A stretch of 45,325 bases of DNA, taken from the NCBI GenBank assembly GCA_903876885.1, contig CAIRBP010000060.1:1-45325 (forward strand), read 5' to 3'. A model generated the notes under the pieces. The model did no database searches. It saw only the letters and a program-made list of their open reading frames with translations, and was not told where the DNA came from. Below, piece after piece: positions 16,386 through 26,863 of the stretch. This DNA is from an uncultured Burkholderiales bacterium (lineage in GTDB: Bacteria; Pseudomonadota; Gammaproteobacteria; Burkholderiales; Burkholderiaceae_C). Within the stretch, counting starts at the first letter, position 1. Every line of letters begins with the position of its first letter. The position numbers were made by a program, and so were the translations under genes.

Positions 16386-18779
16386 TTATCTCTTACCTAT
16401 CGACTTCCAAGTCTCGATAACACTGTCCGGATTAAGGGAGATAGAAGAAATACCTTGATCAACCAACCAGTGCGCAAAATCTGGATGATCACTAGGTCCT
16501 TGGCCACAAATTCCTACGTACTTACCGTGTTTCAAACAGGTTTCAATTGCATTCTTAAGAAGCACTTTCACCGCAGGGTCGCGTTCATCAAAGTCTGCAG
16601 CCAGGAGCGGCATACCCGAGTCCCTATCCAAGCCAAGGGTTAGTTGAGTCAGATCATTGGAACCAATGGAGAATCCATCGAAATACTCTAAAAACTGATC
16701 AGCCAACACAGCATTACTTGGAATTTCACACATCATAATAATTTTCAAATCATCTTGACCACGCTTGAGACCAAACTTTGCAAGTAAATCCGTCACCGCC
16801 TTGGCTTGTCCAAGAGTTCTAACAAACGGCACCATGACTTGAACGTTACTCAGTCCCATCTCGTTACGAACACGTTTTATAGCCTCACACTCCATCTCAA
16901 ACGCCGGCCTAAAGTCTTCTGCCAAATAACGCGCCGCGCCTCTGAATCCAAGCATGGGGTTTTCCTCCTCAGGCTCATAGCGGCTACCACCAATTAGCTT
17001 GCGGTACTCATTGGATTTAAAGTCAGAGAGTCGAACAATTACAGTTTTAGGCCAGAAAGCAGCAGCAATGGTTGCCACGCCTTCTGCGACCTTGTCAACA
17101 TAAAAAGCTTTAGGAGATGCGTGACCACGAGCCACTGACTCCACTGCTTTTTTGAGATCCATGTCCACGTTTGGATAATCCAAAATTGCCTTGGGATGGA
17201 TACCGATGTTGTTATTGATGATGAACTCTAGGCGAGCTAATCCGACGCCCTCGTTGGGTAACTGTGCAAAGTCAAAAGCCAACTGCGGATTTCCCACATT
17301 CATCATGATTTTTGTAGCAATCTTGGGCATCGTGCCCCGCTCCACCTCACTCACCTCAGTCTCCAAAAGACCGTCATAAATAAACCCAGTATCCCCCTCA
17401 GCGCAGCTCACTGTTACTAGTGTCTTATCGATTAAGGTCTCAGTTGCATCGCCGCATCCAACCACGGCTGGAATCCCGAGTTCGCGCGCAATAATTGCAG
17501 CGTGGCAAGTGCGCCCGCCTCTATTGGTCACAATAGCAGCAGCTCGTTTCATGACAGGTTCCCAGTTAGGATCTGTCATATCGGTGACCAAAATATCTCC
17601 GGTTTGAACTTGATCCATCTCTGATATTGAGTGGACCAAACGTATCCGGCCAGTACCAATTTTTTGACCAATGGCGCGCCCCTCTGCTAGCACAGTGCCG
17701 GTTGCCTTTAATTTGTAACGCAACTCAGCTTTCCCCTTTTGCTGACTCTTCACGGTCTCGGGCCTGGCCTGCAAAATATAGATTTGACCATCGACTCCGT
17801 CTTTGCCCCATTCAATATCCATTGGTCGTGCGTAGTGCTGCTCGATGATGAGCGCATATTTGGCCAGTTGCTCAACATCAGCATCGGTGAGTGAAAAACG
17901 ATTTCTCATCTCCACTGGTACATCTTCTGTTTTGACGAGTTGACCCGTTTTTTGCTTCTCCTCAGCGCTGGAGAAAGTCATCTGGATCAATTTGGAGCCG
18001 AGATTGCGGCGAATGATGGCGCGTTTGTTAGCACTGATCATTGGCTTGTGTACATAAAACTCATCTGGATTTACCGCGCCTTGAACCACAGTCTCCCCTA
18101 AACCGTAGCTAGAGGTAATGAAAACCACGTCCTCAAAACCTGATTCAGTATCAATAGTGAACATAACGCCGGCAGAGCCCTTGTCAGAGCGCACCATACG
18201 CTGAACCCCCGCGGAGAGAGCAACGCCGGAGTGTTCAAACCCCTTGTGAACACGGTAGCTGATAGCTCTGTCGTTGTAGAGTGAAGCAAACACCTCCTTC
18301 ATCTTGTGCAAAATATCTGGTAGGCCAACGACATTCAAAAAAGTCTCTTGTTGACCTGCGAAAGATGCGTCAGGTAAATCCTCCGCCGTAGCAGAAGACC
18401 GCACCGCATAAGATGCTTCAGTTTGTTTGCCGTTTAGTTTATCAAAGGCAAGGCCAATTTCACGCTCAAGATCTTTGGGGAAGGGTTGATTAAGGATCCA
18501 GCCCCTGATCTCTGAGCCCGCTTTAGCCAAAGACCTAACATCCTCCGTATCAAGAGTCTTAAGCCTTTCTTCGATTTTTTCACTAAGACCTTCAAATTTC
18601 AGAAACTCTCTAAAGGCATGGGCAGTCGTAGCAAAGCCAGTGGGCACCTTAACGCCTGCGGGAAGTTGAGAGATCATCTCACCCAAACTGGCGTTTTTAC
18701 CGCCAACCGACTCAACGTCGGTCATCCTCAGGTTTTCAAAAGGTACGACCAAGGCGGTCGCGTCAAAAAGTTTAGACAT
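16386..18779 (-). CDS. ppsA: Phosphoenolpyruvate synthase
   Basis: The 797 aa enzyme makes PEP from pyruvate and ATP (yielding AMP and phosphate), the entry to gluconeogenesis. It has the N-terminal ATP-grasp domain ([37 protein letters not shown]), the phosphohistidine domain with catalytic His426 in [21 protein letters not shown], and the TIM-barrel PEP/pyruvate domain with catalytic Cys758 in [12 protein letters not shown] choose the ATG at 18779 ([14 protein letters not shown]), with GGAG upstream, not the GTG 13 codons earlier. Divergent from ppsR, its regulator. Confidence 0.97.
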   Translation of the reverse strand: MSKLFDATALVVPFENLRMTDVESVGGKNASLGEMISQLPAGVKVPTGFATTAHAFREFLKFEGLSEKIEERLKTLDTEDVRSLAKAGSEIRGWILNQPFPKDLEREIGLAFDKLNGKQTEASYAVRSSATAEDLPDASFAGQQETFLNVVGLPDILHKMKEVFASLYNDRAISYRVHKGFEHSGVALSAGVQRMVRSDKGSAGVMFTIDTESGFEDVVFITSSYGLGETVVQGAVNPDEFYVHKPMISANKRAIIRRNLGSKLIQMTFSSAEEKQKTGQLVKTEDVPVEMRNRFSLTDADVEQLAKYALIIEQHYARPMDIEWGKDGVDGQIYILQARPETVKSQQKGKAELRYKLKATGTVLAEGRAIGQKIGTGRIRLVHSISEMDQVQTGDILVTDMTDPNWEPVMKRAAAIVTNRGGRTCHAAIIARELGIPAVVGCGDATETLIDKTLVTVSCAEGDTGFIYDGLLETEVSEVERGTMPKIATKIMMNVGNPQLAFDFAQLPNEGVGLARLEFIINNNIGIHPKAILDYPNVDMDLKKAVESVARGHASPKAFYVDKVAEGVATIAAAFWPKTVIVRLSDFKSNEYRKLIGGSRYEPEEENPMLGFRGAARYLAEDFRPAFEMECEAIKRVRNEMGLSNVQVMVPFVRTLGQAKAVTDLLAKFGLKRGQDDLKIIMMCEIPSNAVLADQFLEYFDGFSIGSNDLTQLTLGLDRDSGMPLLAADFDERDPAVKVLLKNAIETCLKHGKYVGICGQGPSDHPDFAHWLVDQGISSISLNPDSVIETWKSIGKR

Positions 18780-18857
18780 AAGAGAACTCCAGAAGTTAAA
18801 ACCGGTGCATCCCGACACAGGAGGTTTAGCCTAACCATGCTTTGATAGTTAGTGCTC

Positions 18858-18867
18858 CCCCCGGGGG
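18858..18867. repeat. CCCCCGGGGG palindrome in the ppsA/ppsR gap
   Basis: A perfect 10-bp G/C palindrome (preceded by one more C) followed 8 nt later by a CGCGCGCG run, in the divergent gap between ppsA and ppsR. It is out of keeping with surrounding composition and could be an operator or a structured leader of ppsA. Confidence 0.45.
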
Positions 18868-18999
18868 TTAACAAACGCGCGCGTAATTTCCACCTTTGTA
18901 ATTGGTTTTTTGGTGGGATAGTTAGGTAGGGCATTTGTGATGAATTGAATAATCCTCAATTTTAGCGGAAAGCAAGGTAAGGACCTTGATTAAGGCAAA

Positions 19000-19863
19000 A
19001 TGCATGCTAACTATTTTTCGCAAACACAATTCACCTCATCAATGCACAATTACACCGTCTTCTTTGTCTCCGATGGCACGGGCATTACCGCCGAAACTTT
19101 TGGCAATGCCATACTTGCGCAATTTGAGCTTACGCCGCGCCACGTAAGGCTTCCATTTGTCGATACTGTAGATAAGGCTCACCAAGCGGTTCGACAAATC
19201 AACCAAACGGGTGTCGTCGAAGGTAGACGCCCAATCGTATTTACAACGCTCGCCAACACAGAGGTCTTTGAGGTCCTACAAACGACTTGTGAGGGCATGC
19301 TTTTAGACATGTTTGGTACTTTTGTTCATCCTCTTGAAGAGGAGTTTGGAATTAAATCCAATCACCGTATTGGGCGATTCTCTAATGTGAGTAAAAGTCA
19401 GGCCTATCACGACCGAATAGAGGCCATTAACTTTAGTCTCTCGCATGATGACGGACAACTCAATAAAGATTTAGAACTGTCTGACGTTATCTTAGTGGGC
19501 GTAAGTAGAAGCGGTAAAACGCCCACTAGCTTGTATTTAGCCATGCAGCATGGGCTCAAAGCAGCCAATTACCCACTCATTCCTGAAGATTTCGAGCGTC
19601 AACAACTCCCTGAGGCTTTAAAAAATCACATCAGCAAAATATTTGGTCTAACCATTCAATCTGACAGGCTAAGTGAAATTCGAAACGAACGCAGACCGAA
19701 TTCCAAATACGCAAGTTTAGAGAATTGTCAGTACGAGGTGAGAGAGGCGGAAGCGATGATGCGTCGCTCGGGAATCAGATGGCTCTCAACAACCACCAAA
19801 AGCATTGAAGAGATAGCAACCACTATCCTTCAAGAAATCCGCCCAGAGCGATTGAGCTATTGA
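19000..19863 (+). CDS. ppsR: PEP synthase regulatory protein (bifunctional kinase/pyrophosphorylase, DUF299)
   Basis: The 287 aa product is expected to inactivate PEP synthase by ADP-dependent threonine phosphorylation and reactivate it by Pi-dependent phosphorolysis. The P-loop GVSRSGKT is at 167-174, and the N-terminal VFFVSDGTGITAETFGNAILAQFE is the family signature. The annotated ATG has AAGG upstream; an ATG at 19042 (MHNYTVFFVSDG) would match the usual family N-terminus better but has no ribosome site, so the first 14 residues are uncertain. Divergent orientation with ppsA fits its role. Confidence 0.95.
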   Translation: MHANYFSQTQFTSSMHNYTVFFVSDGTGITAETFGNAILAQFELTPRHVRLPFVDTVDKAHQAVRQINQTGVVEGRRPIVFTTLANTEVFEVLQTTCEGMLLDMFGTFVHPLEEEFGIKSNHRIGRFSNVSKSQAYHDRIEAINFSLSHDDGQLNKDLELSDVILVGVSRSGKTPTSLYLAMQHGLKAANYPLIPEDFERQQLPEALKNHISKIFGLTIQSDRLSEIRNERRPNSKYASLENCQYEVREAEAMMRRSGIRWLSTTTKSIEEIATTILQEIRPERLSY

Positions 19864-19917
19864 AAACTCAGAACTAACTGGTTTAGTTGTCTATTTGCGC
19901 TGAAAAGCACCCAGTTG

Positions 19918-20334
19918 CTAGGGGTGCAGCCTATAAAACGCTTCGATACCAGCCTTCGCGATTTGCACATCTTCGGGGGATTTGACGCCACTTACGCCGA
20001 CTGCGCCAATGACTTGACCGTCTTTCAAAATGGGTACACCTCCCTCCAACATGCCGTTCACATCAGGTGCAGTGATGAAGGCAAATCGGCCATTATTGAT
20101 AACGTCCTCGTAGATCTTAGTTTCCCTACGCCCTAAAGCGGCAGTATTCGCCTTTGCAGGTGCCATGTGTGCGGAGAAAGGTGCCGCACCATCGAGCCGC
20201 AAAAAGTTAAGCAAATGCCCTCCATCATCCACAATGGCGATCGAGACTGGCCAATTATTTTTATGGGCTTCGGCTTCACTAGCAGCCATGATTGCTTTTA
20301 CGTCAGCGCTTTCAAGATAATATTTGGTTTTCAT
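19918..20334 (-). CDS. GlcG/HbpS family protein, cytoplasmic form
   Basis: The 138 aa single-domain protein has no signal peptide. Family motifs are VSIAIVDDGGHLLNFLRLDGAAPFSAHMAPAKANTAA in the first half and EGGVPILKDGQVIGAVGVSGVKSPEDVQIAKAG at the end. GlcG proteins are often linked to glycolate or redox metabolism, but no partner gene lies nearby. I use the ATG at 20334 (MKTKYYLESADVKAIM), the usual family start, rather than a GTG at 20376. It is a distant paralogue of the secreted protein at 2304-2825. Confidence 0.87.
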   Translation of the reverse strand: MKTKYYLESADVKAIMAASEAEAHKNNWPVSIAIVDDGGHLLNFLRLDGAAPFSAHMAPAKANTAALGRRETKIYEDVINNGRFAFITAPDVNGMLEGGVPILKDGQVIGAVGVSGVKSPEDVQIAKAGIEAFYRLHP

Positions 20335-20673
20335 AAATTTATTAAAGTATGTTTTGTTGCACTGAGAAATTTGCACCTAAGAGTCATTTATTCTAGATTA
20401 TGATCAACTAAGCGAAAGTCCATATACGCAATTCTTCTACTTCCAGACTCCCAAAAAGCAAGCTGCTTGGAGGATCAGACAAATGATATGTATATCTGGA
20501 CGGGCATTAGGTTACTTAATATTACTTAAATACGAATCTCTCACCTACAAATCAGAGATTTGAATTATTTAGAATTCACTTTGGGCCATTTATTAGTGAT
20601 ACTATTTACACCTGGCCCTTGATTTGTCCTAAAATAGGCTCATATGCTTATTGCATACATTTTGGAGATAAAC
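20335..20673. other. Intergenic region upstream of the Bax-inhibitor-1 family gene
   Basis: Holds an imperfect hairpin around 20448-20472 (CTCCCAA... with AGCA/TGCT inner stem) and, near the right end, TTTACA (20605-20610) and TAAAAT (20630-20635) with a 19-nt spacer, a plausible promoter for the gene at 20674. No gene or RNA recognised. Confidence 0.45.
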
Positions 20674-21366
20674 ATGAATGAACAATATCAGACTATCGAC
20701 TATCCCTACGCAACCTTAAGCGAAGAAGCTCGTAACCGGGTACTTCGAAACACTTATTGGTTACTTGCGATGAGCATGGTTCCAACCGTTTTAGGCGCTT
20801 GGATCGGTATCGCAACTGGACTCACATACGCAATGTCCGGAGGACTTGGCACGTTGATTTTCTTGGTGGGCGCCTTTGGCGGTATCTATGCCATTGAGAA
20901 AACCAAAGAAAGTATCACCGGTGTCTATGTGCTCCTTGGGTTCACTTTCTTTATGGGACTTATGTTATCCCGGATGATTGCAATGGTGCTTGGCTTTAAA
21001 AACGGCGCAGAGCTGGTGATGATTGCATTTGGCGGCACAGCCGGTGTTTTCTTCCTCATGGCCAGCGTCTCAAGCGTCATCAAACGCGACCTCTCCTCTT
21101 TGGGTAAATGGCTGTTTGTTGGCGTAGTAATGCTGATGATTGGTAGCTTGATCAACCTGTTTGTTGCATCTACAGCTGGCATGCTTGTGATCTCCGTGTT
21201 ATCCATCGGTATCTTTAGTGCCTTCATGCTTTACGACCTAAAGCAAATTATCGACGGCGGTGAAACCAACTACATCTCAGCTACTTTGACCCTTTACTTG
21301 GACATCATTAATGTGTTCCAAAGCTTACTGGCTTTGCTAGGTATCTTAGGCGGCGAGCGCGACTAA
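20674..21366 (+). CDS. Bax inhibitor-1 / YccA family membrane protein
   Basis: The 230 aa inner-membrane protein has seven predicted membrane helices spread evenly from about residue 28 to the end. The family core is visible in the last helices (AFMLYDLKQIIDGGETNYISATLTLYLDIINVFQSLLALLG), including the conserved acidic residues of the BI-1 pore. E. coli YccA is an FtsH substrate and modulator; BI-1 relatives are pH-sensitive calcium leak channels, so the role here is uncertain. The ATG at 20674 has GGAGA seven bases upstream. Single gene ending at a strong terminator. Confidence 0.92.
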   Translation: MNEQYQTIDYPYATLSEEARNRVLRNTYWLLAMSMVPTVLGAWIGIATGLTYAMSGGLGTLIFLVGAFGGIYAIEKTKESITGVYVLLGFTFFMGLMLSRMIAMVLGFKNGAELVMIAFGGTAGVFFLMASVSSVIKRDLSSLGKWLFVGVVMLMIGSLINLFVASTAGMLVISVLSIGIFSAFMLYDLKQIIDGGETNYISATLTLYLDIINVFQSLLALLGILGGERD

Positions 21367-21385
21367 TTCTAGAAAGTTAGAACTT

Positions 21386-21420
21386 AAAAAAGGGTGCAGT
21401 TTAAACTGCACCCTTTTTTT
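21386..21420. terminator. Bidirectional rho-independent terminator
   Basis: AAAAAAGGGTGCAG, loop TTTAAA, CTGCACCCTTTTTTT: a perfect stem with A- and T-runs on both sides, between the convergent ends of the BI-1 family gene and rlmD. Confidence 0.93.
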
Positions 21421-21443
21421 GTGATCAATTCAGTCAATTCGAT

Positions 21444-22934
21444 CTATCCAGACCAATCAAAAACAGCCATACTTTCGACGTGCGCAGTCTGTGGGAACAT
21501 ATTTACTACGCCAGCCATAGTGCAAACATACCCAGCCTCATGCACTAATATTTGTGCATCTCTAGCCAAAGTGGCGGGGTTACAACTGACGTAAACGATC
21601 CTTTTAGGCGGCCTCCAGCCCCCTTCTGAGCTCACTCCATCCCTGACGCTTGGTAGTTGGCAAATCTGGGCCAAAGCCTTGACAAGCGCCATGCAACCTT
21701 CCCGAGGAGGATCAACAAGCCATTTATCAAAAGCCCCATCTGCCCACAGAACCTCCGGCGTCATCTCAAAGAGATTACGAACCACAAACTCAGCTGAATT
21801 CAACTGGGTGGCTCCTAGTTCTGCGCGTCTTTTTTGGTTGTATTCAAAATTCTCTTTGGCACGTGATACAAGTATTTCACTACCCTCTATGCCAAGAACC
21901 TTGGAGCCAACAGTTGCAAGAGGAAGAGTGAAGTTACCCAACCCGCAGAACCAATCCACCAAACGCTCACCGGGGAGAACCTCTAGGTGTCTAATTGCCT
22001 TGGTAACCAACACCTCGTTGATATGCGGATTGACTTGAGTAAAGTCTGCAGGACGATAAGGCATGCGAATGCCAAACTCTTGAATGTTATAGGCCAAACG
22101 AGAGGGTGCACTCTCATCCATCAAATGCAGGGAATCAGTACCGCTGGGTTGTAGCCACCACTGCACATTGTGTAACTTCGCAAAAGCGGCAAGTAACTCT
22201 TTATCCGTAGACTCTAGTGGCTCTAAGTGCCTCAAAACGAGGGCTGTGATTTCGTCTCCACAAGCAACTTCAATTTGTGGACAAGTCTCACGCGCTTTTA
22301 AAGAGCTGATGAGCGATCGCAGCGGCATGAGCAAATTACTGACATGAGCTGGTAACACCGAACAAGAGTGGATGTCAGCGATGTACCGACTTTGACGTTC
22401 ATGAAATCCAACTAGCGCATGTTCGCGAGCTTTTACGTAACGGACGGATAAACGGGCACGGTAACGATAGCCCCACTGAGGGCCGTGCACTGCTCGCATG
22501 ATCTCCAGCGGTTTAACTCGCCCAATATGCCAAAGGTTATCCTCGAGCACACGTTGCTTGATAGCAATTTGGGCAGTTCCACCGAGGTGCTGCATCTTAC
22601 AACCACCGCAATTGGTTCTTTTTAAGCCAAAGTATTCGCACTCAGGTTTGACACGCTGAGATGACTCTTTCAACACCTGAACACAAACACCCTCCTCCCA
22701 CTTTGGTTTTCGGATATTGATTTGTGCTTTTACGGTTTCAAAGGGTAGAGCACCTTCAATAAAGATGACTTTACCGTCCTCACGACGACTCACTCCGCGT
22801 CCCTCTAAATCTAGAGACTCGATAAAGTAATCTGGATAAGTCGCAATAGTGCCCTGCTCTAGAGTATCAATGTCTTGTGGAGCAGTTCTTCTGGCCTTAG
22901 ATCTTGAATTTTTTCTCAACGCGGTGGCAGCCAT
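21444..22934 (-). CDS. rlmD: 23S rRNA (uracil-1939-C5)-methyltransferase RlmD
   Basis: The 496 aa SAM-dependent, Fe-S cluster methyltransferase has an N-terminal TRAM domain (about 30-92), cluster cysteines C99, C109, C112 ([10 protein letters not shown]) and C191, the SAM-binding [23 protein letters not shown], and the nucleophile in [13 protein letters not shown]. The cluster spacing is C-x9-C-x2-C rather than the usual C-x5-C-x2-C. The ATG lies inside the 3' end of nlpD (19-nt overlap). TrmA/RlmC are the alternatives within the family; the cluster and TRAM domain favour RlmD. Confidence 0.9.
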   Translation of the reverse strand: MAATALRKNSRSKARRTAPQDIDTLEQGTIATYPDYFIESLDLEGRGVSRREDGKVIFIEGALPFETVKAQINIRKPKWEEGVCVQVLKESSQRVKPECEYFGLKRTNCGGCKMQHLGGTAQIAIKQRVLEDNLWHIGRVKPLEIMRAVHGPQWGYRYRARLSVRYVKAREHALVGFHERQSRYIADIHSCSVLPAHVSNLLMPLRSLISSLKARETCPQIEVACGDEITALVLRHLEPLESTDKELLAAFAKLHNVQWWLQPSGTDSLHLMDESAPSRLAYNIQEFGIRMPYRPADFTQVNPHINEVLVTKAIRHLEVLPGERLVDWFCGLGNFTLPLATVGSKVLGIEGSEILVSRAKENFEYNQKRRAELGATQLNSAEFVVRNLFEMTPEVLWADGAFDKWLVDPPREGCMALVKALAQICQLPSVRDGVSSEGGWRPPKRIVYVSCNPATLARDAQILVHEAGYVCTMAGVVNMFPQTAHVESMAVFDWSG

Positions 22935-23968
22935 TTAAGAGGATCAACAGGTTTGCCGAACTTTCGGATCTCAAAGTGCAGCTCCGGTTGGTCAGAGTCA
23001 CTACTTCCGATCTCAGCAATTTTTTGCCCCTGTTTAACGTTTTGGTCCTCTTTTACTAAGATAGATTGATTGTGAGCGTAGGCACTTAAATAAGTATTGT
23101 TGTGTTTGATAATTAATAAATTACCGTAACCTCTGAGTCCTGAGCCCGAGTAAACCACTTTACCGTCAGCAGAGGCTAAAACAGAATCACCAAGTTTCCC
23201 AGATATATCAATACCCTTGTTCTTTGCCTCGTCAAAAGTTGCAATGACTTTTCCAGTAGCGGGCCAGATGAAGTTTGGAGTTTCGCTGTTGTTACTTGAG
23301 TTATCAGTACTAGAAGCGGCACTAGTTTGAGTGGGTGCGGGGGACGGGGCTGGTTGGGGGACTACGACAGCTGGTGGGGCTGGGTTGGCAGCAGATGGTG
23401 GTGGAGTGGGTACAGTAGAGGAGGACTGAGTAGCGCTCGAAGCATTAACACTTGTCATGATGCCAGTGCTGCTTGTTGGATTATTTTGAGAGTTAACGGG
23501 TCGCACTACCACGCCATCAGTGGTCACACCCGCCTCGGGAGGCAAAACTCTTAGTACTTTGCCAACTTCAATTACGTTTGGATTGTCTAAGTTATTCCAC
23601 CTCGCAAGATCTTTCCAGTTCTGACCATTGTCTAATGAGATGTGATAGATGGTATCTCCGGGCTTAACGGTGTAATAACCGGCTCTAGAGGAGGCTTCAT
23701 TAGCGACAAGTGCTGGTGTGCGAGCACTTACATTAGCTTTGGGATCTTTGTAATTGGATTTGCCAATTGAGTGATCAACCACTGGGGCAGGAATGGATAT
23801 ATCGGAGCTAGAGCAGGCTTGAAGGAGCAGTATTAAAGTGCAACAAAGAAGACCTAAGCCTAAATGCGCCTGAGTTGATGCGCTAGCACCGGTAACGCCG
23901 AATTGCCCAACGCCAGGTTTATGCGCTTTCAAATCGCTCAAATCATTTCTTCGCATAAAGGGGCACAT
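22916..23968 (-). CDS. nlpD: Murein hydrolase activator NlpD (LysM / LytM lipoprotein)
   Basis: The 350 aa lipoprotein has a lipobox LLQAC (Cys52) after a long N-region, a LysM domain (about 98-142) for peptidoglycan binding, a Ser/Pro/Thr/Ala-rich linker (about 150-235) and a C-terminal M23/LytM domain. The first metal histidine is replaced (KGIDISG instead of HxGxD), as in E. coli NlpD, so it is probably an amidase activator for cell separation, not a hydrolase. I take the ATG at 23968, which has GGAGA; an ATG six codons earlier lacks a site. It sits in the conserved surE-pcm-nlpD order, 20 nt after pcm. Confidence 0.9.
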   Translation of the reverse strand: MCPFMRRNDLSDLKAHKPGVGQFGVTGASASTQAHLGLGLLCCTLILLLQACSSSDISIPAPVVDHSIGKSNYKDPKANVSARTPALVANEASSRAGYYTVKPGDTIYHISLDNGQNWKDLARWNNLDNPNVIEVGKVLRVLPPEAGVTTDGVVVRPVNSQNNPTSSTGIMTSVNASSATQSSSTVPTPPPSAANPAPPAVVVPQPAPSPAPTQTSAASSTDNSSNNSETPNFIWPATGKVIATFDEAKNKGIDISGKLGDSVLASADGKVVYSGSGLRGYGNLLIIKHNNTYLSAYAHNQSILVKEDQNVKQGQKIAEIGSSDSDQPELHFEIRKFGKPVDPLKWLPPR

Positions 23969-23988
23969 CAAAGGTCTCCAAACCATTT

Positions 23989-24849
23989 TTAATTAATCCC
24001 TGATTTTAGAGGTACAAAGTGCACCGCTTCAAGATATGTTTTTTCAAAGCCCTTTTCGGTTTTATCTACTACCAACAAAGCCTGAGTCCGTTCTCCGGTT
24101 TCAACCGGCGCAACGATTCTCCCCCCAAGAGCCAACTGATCTAGCCAAAATTGTGGAATATTTTCACCCCCCGCTGCAGCAATGATGCCGCTGTAGGGGG
24201 CACCCTTTTCATATCCAAGCATACCGTCAGCAAAAAGAAGGTGCAAATTTGGTATGAGTAAGGGCCGTAAATTCTGCTTGGCTCGGTCAAAAAGCCCCTT
24301 TAGTCGCTCAATACTGTAAACCTCTCGTGAGAGCTGACTCAAGACAGCGGCCTGGTATCCGCATCCAGTACCTATCTCCAAGACACGGCCCAACTTTCCA
24401 TCGGTGCTTAAATTCTTACCCTGTCTTAGCAACTCAATCATGCGAGCAACCACGTTGGGCTTGGAGATCGTTTGACCAAGTCCGATCGGTAAGCTTGTAT
24501 CTTCATAGGCCTGGTTCACTAAAGCACTATCCACAAATCGGTGGCGCTCAATCCTTAACATTGCATTTAAGACAAAATTATCAGTAATGCCTTGCTGTGC
24601 AAGTTTCCTCACCATATGCTCCCTAACTGTCGCAGAGTCTAAGCCCACACCGCTAGCACTCTCAAACAGGGGTTTGACGCCCTTGGCAGATCGCGGAGAT
24701 TTACTGGGTTGGTTTGCAATACTTTGAGCCTTTGTAGAGGCCTCTTTAATTGAGGCTATAGGCGCAAGCGGCGCAGACTTATTCGCCTGACTCCTTTTGG
24801 ACTCTAGCGAATCAAGTTTCAATGGAAATGAGGGTCTCTCTTTTGTCAT
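23989..24849 (-). CDS. pcm: Protein-L-isoaspartate O-methyltransferase
   Basis: The 286 aa repair enzyme methylates L-isoaspartyl residues in aged proteins. The catalytic domain begins near residue 72 (TVREHMVRKLAQQGITD) with the SAM motif VLEIGTGCGYQAAVLSQL near 157-173, YSIER near 177-181 and IIAAAGGENIPQFWLDQLALGGRIVAPV. The first ~70 residues are a low-complexity Ser/Lys/Ala-rich extension not found in the ~210 aa enterobacterial enzyme; similar extensions occur in related bacteria. The ATG has no obvious Shine-Dalgarno, so a later start is conceivable. Cotranscribed with surE (60-nt gap). Confidence 0.93.
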   Translation of the reverse strand: MTKERPSFPLKLDSLESKRSQANKSAPLAPIASIKEASTKAQSIANQPSKSPRSAKGVKPLFESASGVGLDSATVREHMVRKLAQQGITDNFVLNAMLRIERHRFVDSALVNQAYEDTSLPIGLGQTISKPNVVARMIELLRQGKNLSTDGKLGRVLEIGTGCGYQAAVLSQLSREVYSIERLKGLFDRAKQNLRPLLIPNLHLLFADGMLGYEKGAPYSGIIAAAGGENIPQFWLDQLALGGRIVAPVETGERTQALLVVDKTEKGFEKTYLEAVHFVPLKSGIN

Positions 24850-24908
24850 TCAGAGATTGTGGTGTTTATGCTGTTATTCAAAATCTTAGAACTTATCGAT
24901 TGCAAAAA

Positions 24909-25658
24909 TCATTTGTGAATAATTTTTGACCAATTGCTCAATTGTTCATACTCAGTTAAATCAATCTGCAAGGGAGTAACCGAGACATGTCCTTGCTTGG
25001 TTGCATAAAAATCAGTATCACTGGCATCGTCTTTGGCAGGTCCGGCCGCACCAATCCAATACATCGTCTCCCCTCTTGGGCTTTCCTGTGTGATGACGCG
25101 TTCAGCGGCGTGTCTACGCCCTAGCCTGCAAATTTTATTAGATCCGAGTTGATCGATTGATTTATTTGGGACGTTAACATTTAATAACCATGGCTTAGCG
25201 CCATGGATATGTGATGCGCTCAACTCCATTACTAAAGATCGGGCTCGAGCAGCGCAAGCATCAATATGAGCCCATCCCTTCTCGACTTGCGAGAAAGCAA
25301 TAGCAGGTATTCCCATTAAATACCCCTCCATTGCAGCACCAACTGTTCCAGAATAGATCGTATCGTCACCCATATTGGCACCGTTATTGATACCTGATAC
25401 CACTAAATCTGGTTTGTAACCCAGAAGTCCTGTTAGGGCGATGTGAACACAGTCAGCAGGTGTTCCGTTAACATATCGAAATCCGTTGGCCGCTTTATGA
25501 ACATAAAGTGGCGCATTAAGCGTTAATGCATTGGATTTCGCGCTGTTATTGTGCTCCGGAGCAACAACTTCAACCTGCCCCAAATCTTTTAAAGCTTCGT
25601 ACAGTGCAATGATGCCAGGAGCCTGATAACCGTCGTCATTTGAAACTAAAATTTTCAT
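24909..25658 (-). CDS. surE: 5'/3'-nucleotidase SurE
   Basis: The 249 aa metal-dependent phosphatase hydrolyses nucleoside monophosphates and short polyphosphate in stationary phase. Metal ligands are visible as N7-D8-D9 (ILVSNDDGYQAPG), the serine in NNSAKSNALT near 43-46, and N92 in SGINNGANMGDDTIYSGTVGAAMEG. Length is normal. It is the first gene of the surE-pcm-nlpD-rlmD run, a conserved arrangement linked with stationary-phase survival. Confidence 0.97.
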   Translation of the reverse strand: MKILVSNDDGYQAPGIIALYEALKDLGQVEVVAPEHNNSAKSNALTLNAPLYVHKAANGFRYVNGTPADCVHIALTGLLGYKPDLVVSGINNGANMGDDTIYSGTVGAAMEGYLMGIPAIAFSQVEKGWAHIDACAARARSLVMELSASHIHGAKPWLLNVNVPNKSIDQLGSNKICRLGRRHAAERVITQESPRGETMYWIGAAGPAKDDASDTDFYATKQGHVSVTPLQIDLTEYEQLSNWSKIIHK

Positions 25659-25799
25659 CCGTCGCCCTTATTTAAGCCCTAATTGTAGGGTCACCTTATC
25701 ACCTCAGTGGGAAATAGAATAGAACCCTACTTTTAGACTGGGAACTAAGCAGTCTCACTTATCATTTGTAATCCATAGTAAACACAAAAAGGACAAAAC

Positions 25800-26783
25800 A
25801 TGCTGGCATGGTTATGTGAGACAACAACGGGGGTTGAAGATTTAGTCAGAAAAGAGGTGCCAACCCCAACTCCTGGCCAAGGGGAGGTACTCTTAGAAAT
25901 TGAGGCTGCGAGTCTGAATTTTCCAGATCTTTTGATTGTTCAAAACAAATATCAACTAAAACCCCCCCTTCCTTTTGTACCAGGTGCTGAATATGCAGGC
26001 ATTATTAGAGCGCTGGGCCCAGATGTTACCGATTTAAAAATTGGTACTCGCGTAGCCTGTCTAAGTGGAACCGGGGGATTTGCAAGCCATACCCTAGCAC
26101 CAGCTAAGCTATGCCTCCCCTTGAGCGAGCAGTTTACAGCTTTGGACGGCGCATCTTTCATCATGACCTATGCAACCTCGCATCACGCCCTAATAGACAG
26201 AGGTGGGCTACAGCCAGGTGAAACGGTGCTGATATTAGGTGCGGCAGGTGGAGTGGGTTCTGCAGCCATACAAATTGCTAAAGCAGTTGGTGCTAAAGTG
26301 ATTGCGGCTGTGTCTAGCGCCGAGAAGGCTGAGATCTGTAAACAACTAGGTGCAGATGATTGTATTAATTATTCGCAAGGTAACTTTCGCGAGCAAATCA
26401 AATCGCTAACAGGTGGCATGGGTCCGAACGTGATTTATGACCCGGTTGGAGCTGAGTGGGCTGAGCCTGCGTTTCGCTCAATCGCTTGGAGGGGAAGGTA
26501 TTTGGTGGTCGGATTTGCCGGCGGTAACATCCCAAGCATACCTTTTAATCTGATGCTTCTAAAGGGGGCAAGCGTAATTGGTGTATTTTGGGGTGATTTC
26601 TCCAGACGTGAGTACGAGAAAAATAGAGCCATGTTGGATGAACTTGTCGAATGGTACGAGAGAGGCCTTATCAAGCCTTTAATTGACACTGTGTTTGATA
26701 TGTCTGAGCTGAAAGCGGCCTATGCCAAAATGATCTCTAGGGGAGTAAAGGGTAAGCTAGTTTTAAGAAACATCAAGGCATAA
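25800..26783 (+). CDS. NADPH:quinone oxidoreductase-like (zinc-independent MDR family)
   Basis: The 327 aa protein is of the medium-chain dehydrogenase/reductase superfamily, quinone-reductase branch. The GroES-like N-domain has NFPDLLIVQNKYQLKPPLPFVPGAEYAG; the catalytic zinc cysteine/histidine set is absent. The NADP-binding motif GAAGGVGSAAIQIAKAVGAKVIA begins at residue 147. Possible substrates are quinones or enoyl compounds, which cannot be decided from sequence. AAGGA precedes the ATG. Next to surE but divergent from it; no operon partner is evident. Confidence 0.88.
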   Translation: MLAWLCETTTGVEDLVRKEVPTPTPGQGEVLLEIEAASLNFPDLLIVQNKYQLKPPLPFVPGAEYAGIIRALGPDVTDLKIGTRVACLSGTGGFASHTLAPAKLCLPLSEQFTALDGASFIMTYATSHHALIDRGGLQPGETVLILGAAGGVGSAAIQIAKAVGAKVIAAVSSAEKAEICKQLGADDCINYSQGNFREQIKSLTGGMGPNVIYDPVGAEWAEPAFRSIAWRGRYLVVGFAGGNIPSIPFNLMLLKGASVIGVFWGDFSRREYEKNRAMLDELVEWYERGLIKPLIDTVFDMSELKAAYAKMISRGVKGKLVLRNIKA

Positions 26784-26863
26784 AAACAAACTGAATCCGC
26801 ATAAATACTTTAAATTTCTTCGTCCGACACCTTCTTGATTCTTAACTTAACTCTTTCCAACAA

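Noticed and set aside
24914..24922. TGTGAATAA (DnaA-box-like on the minus strand) at the end of surE
   Set aside because: Lies in coding sequence with no replication or regulatory context; expected by chance in this length.
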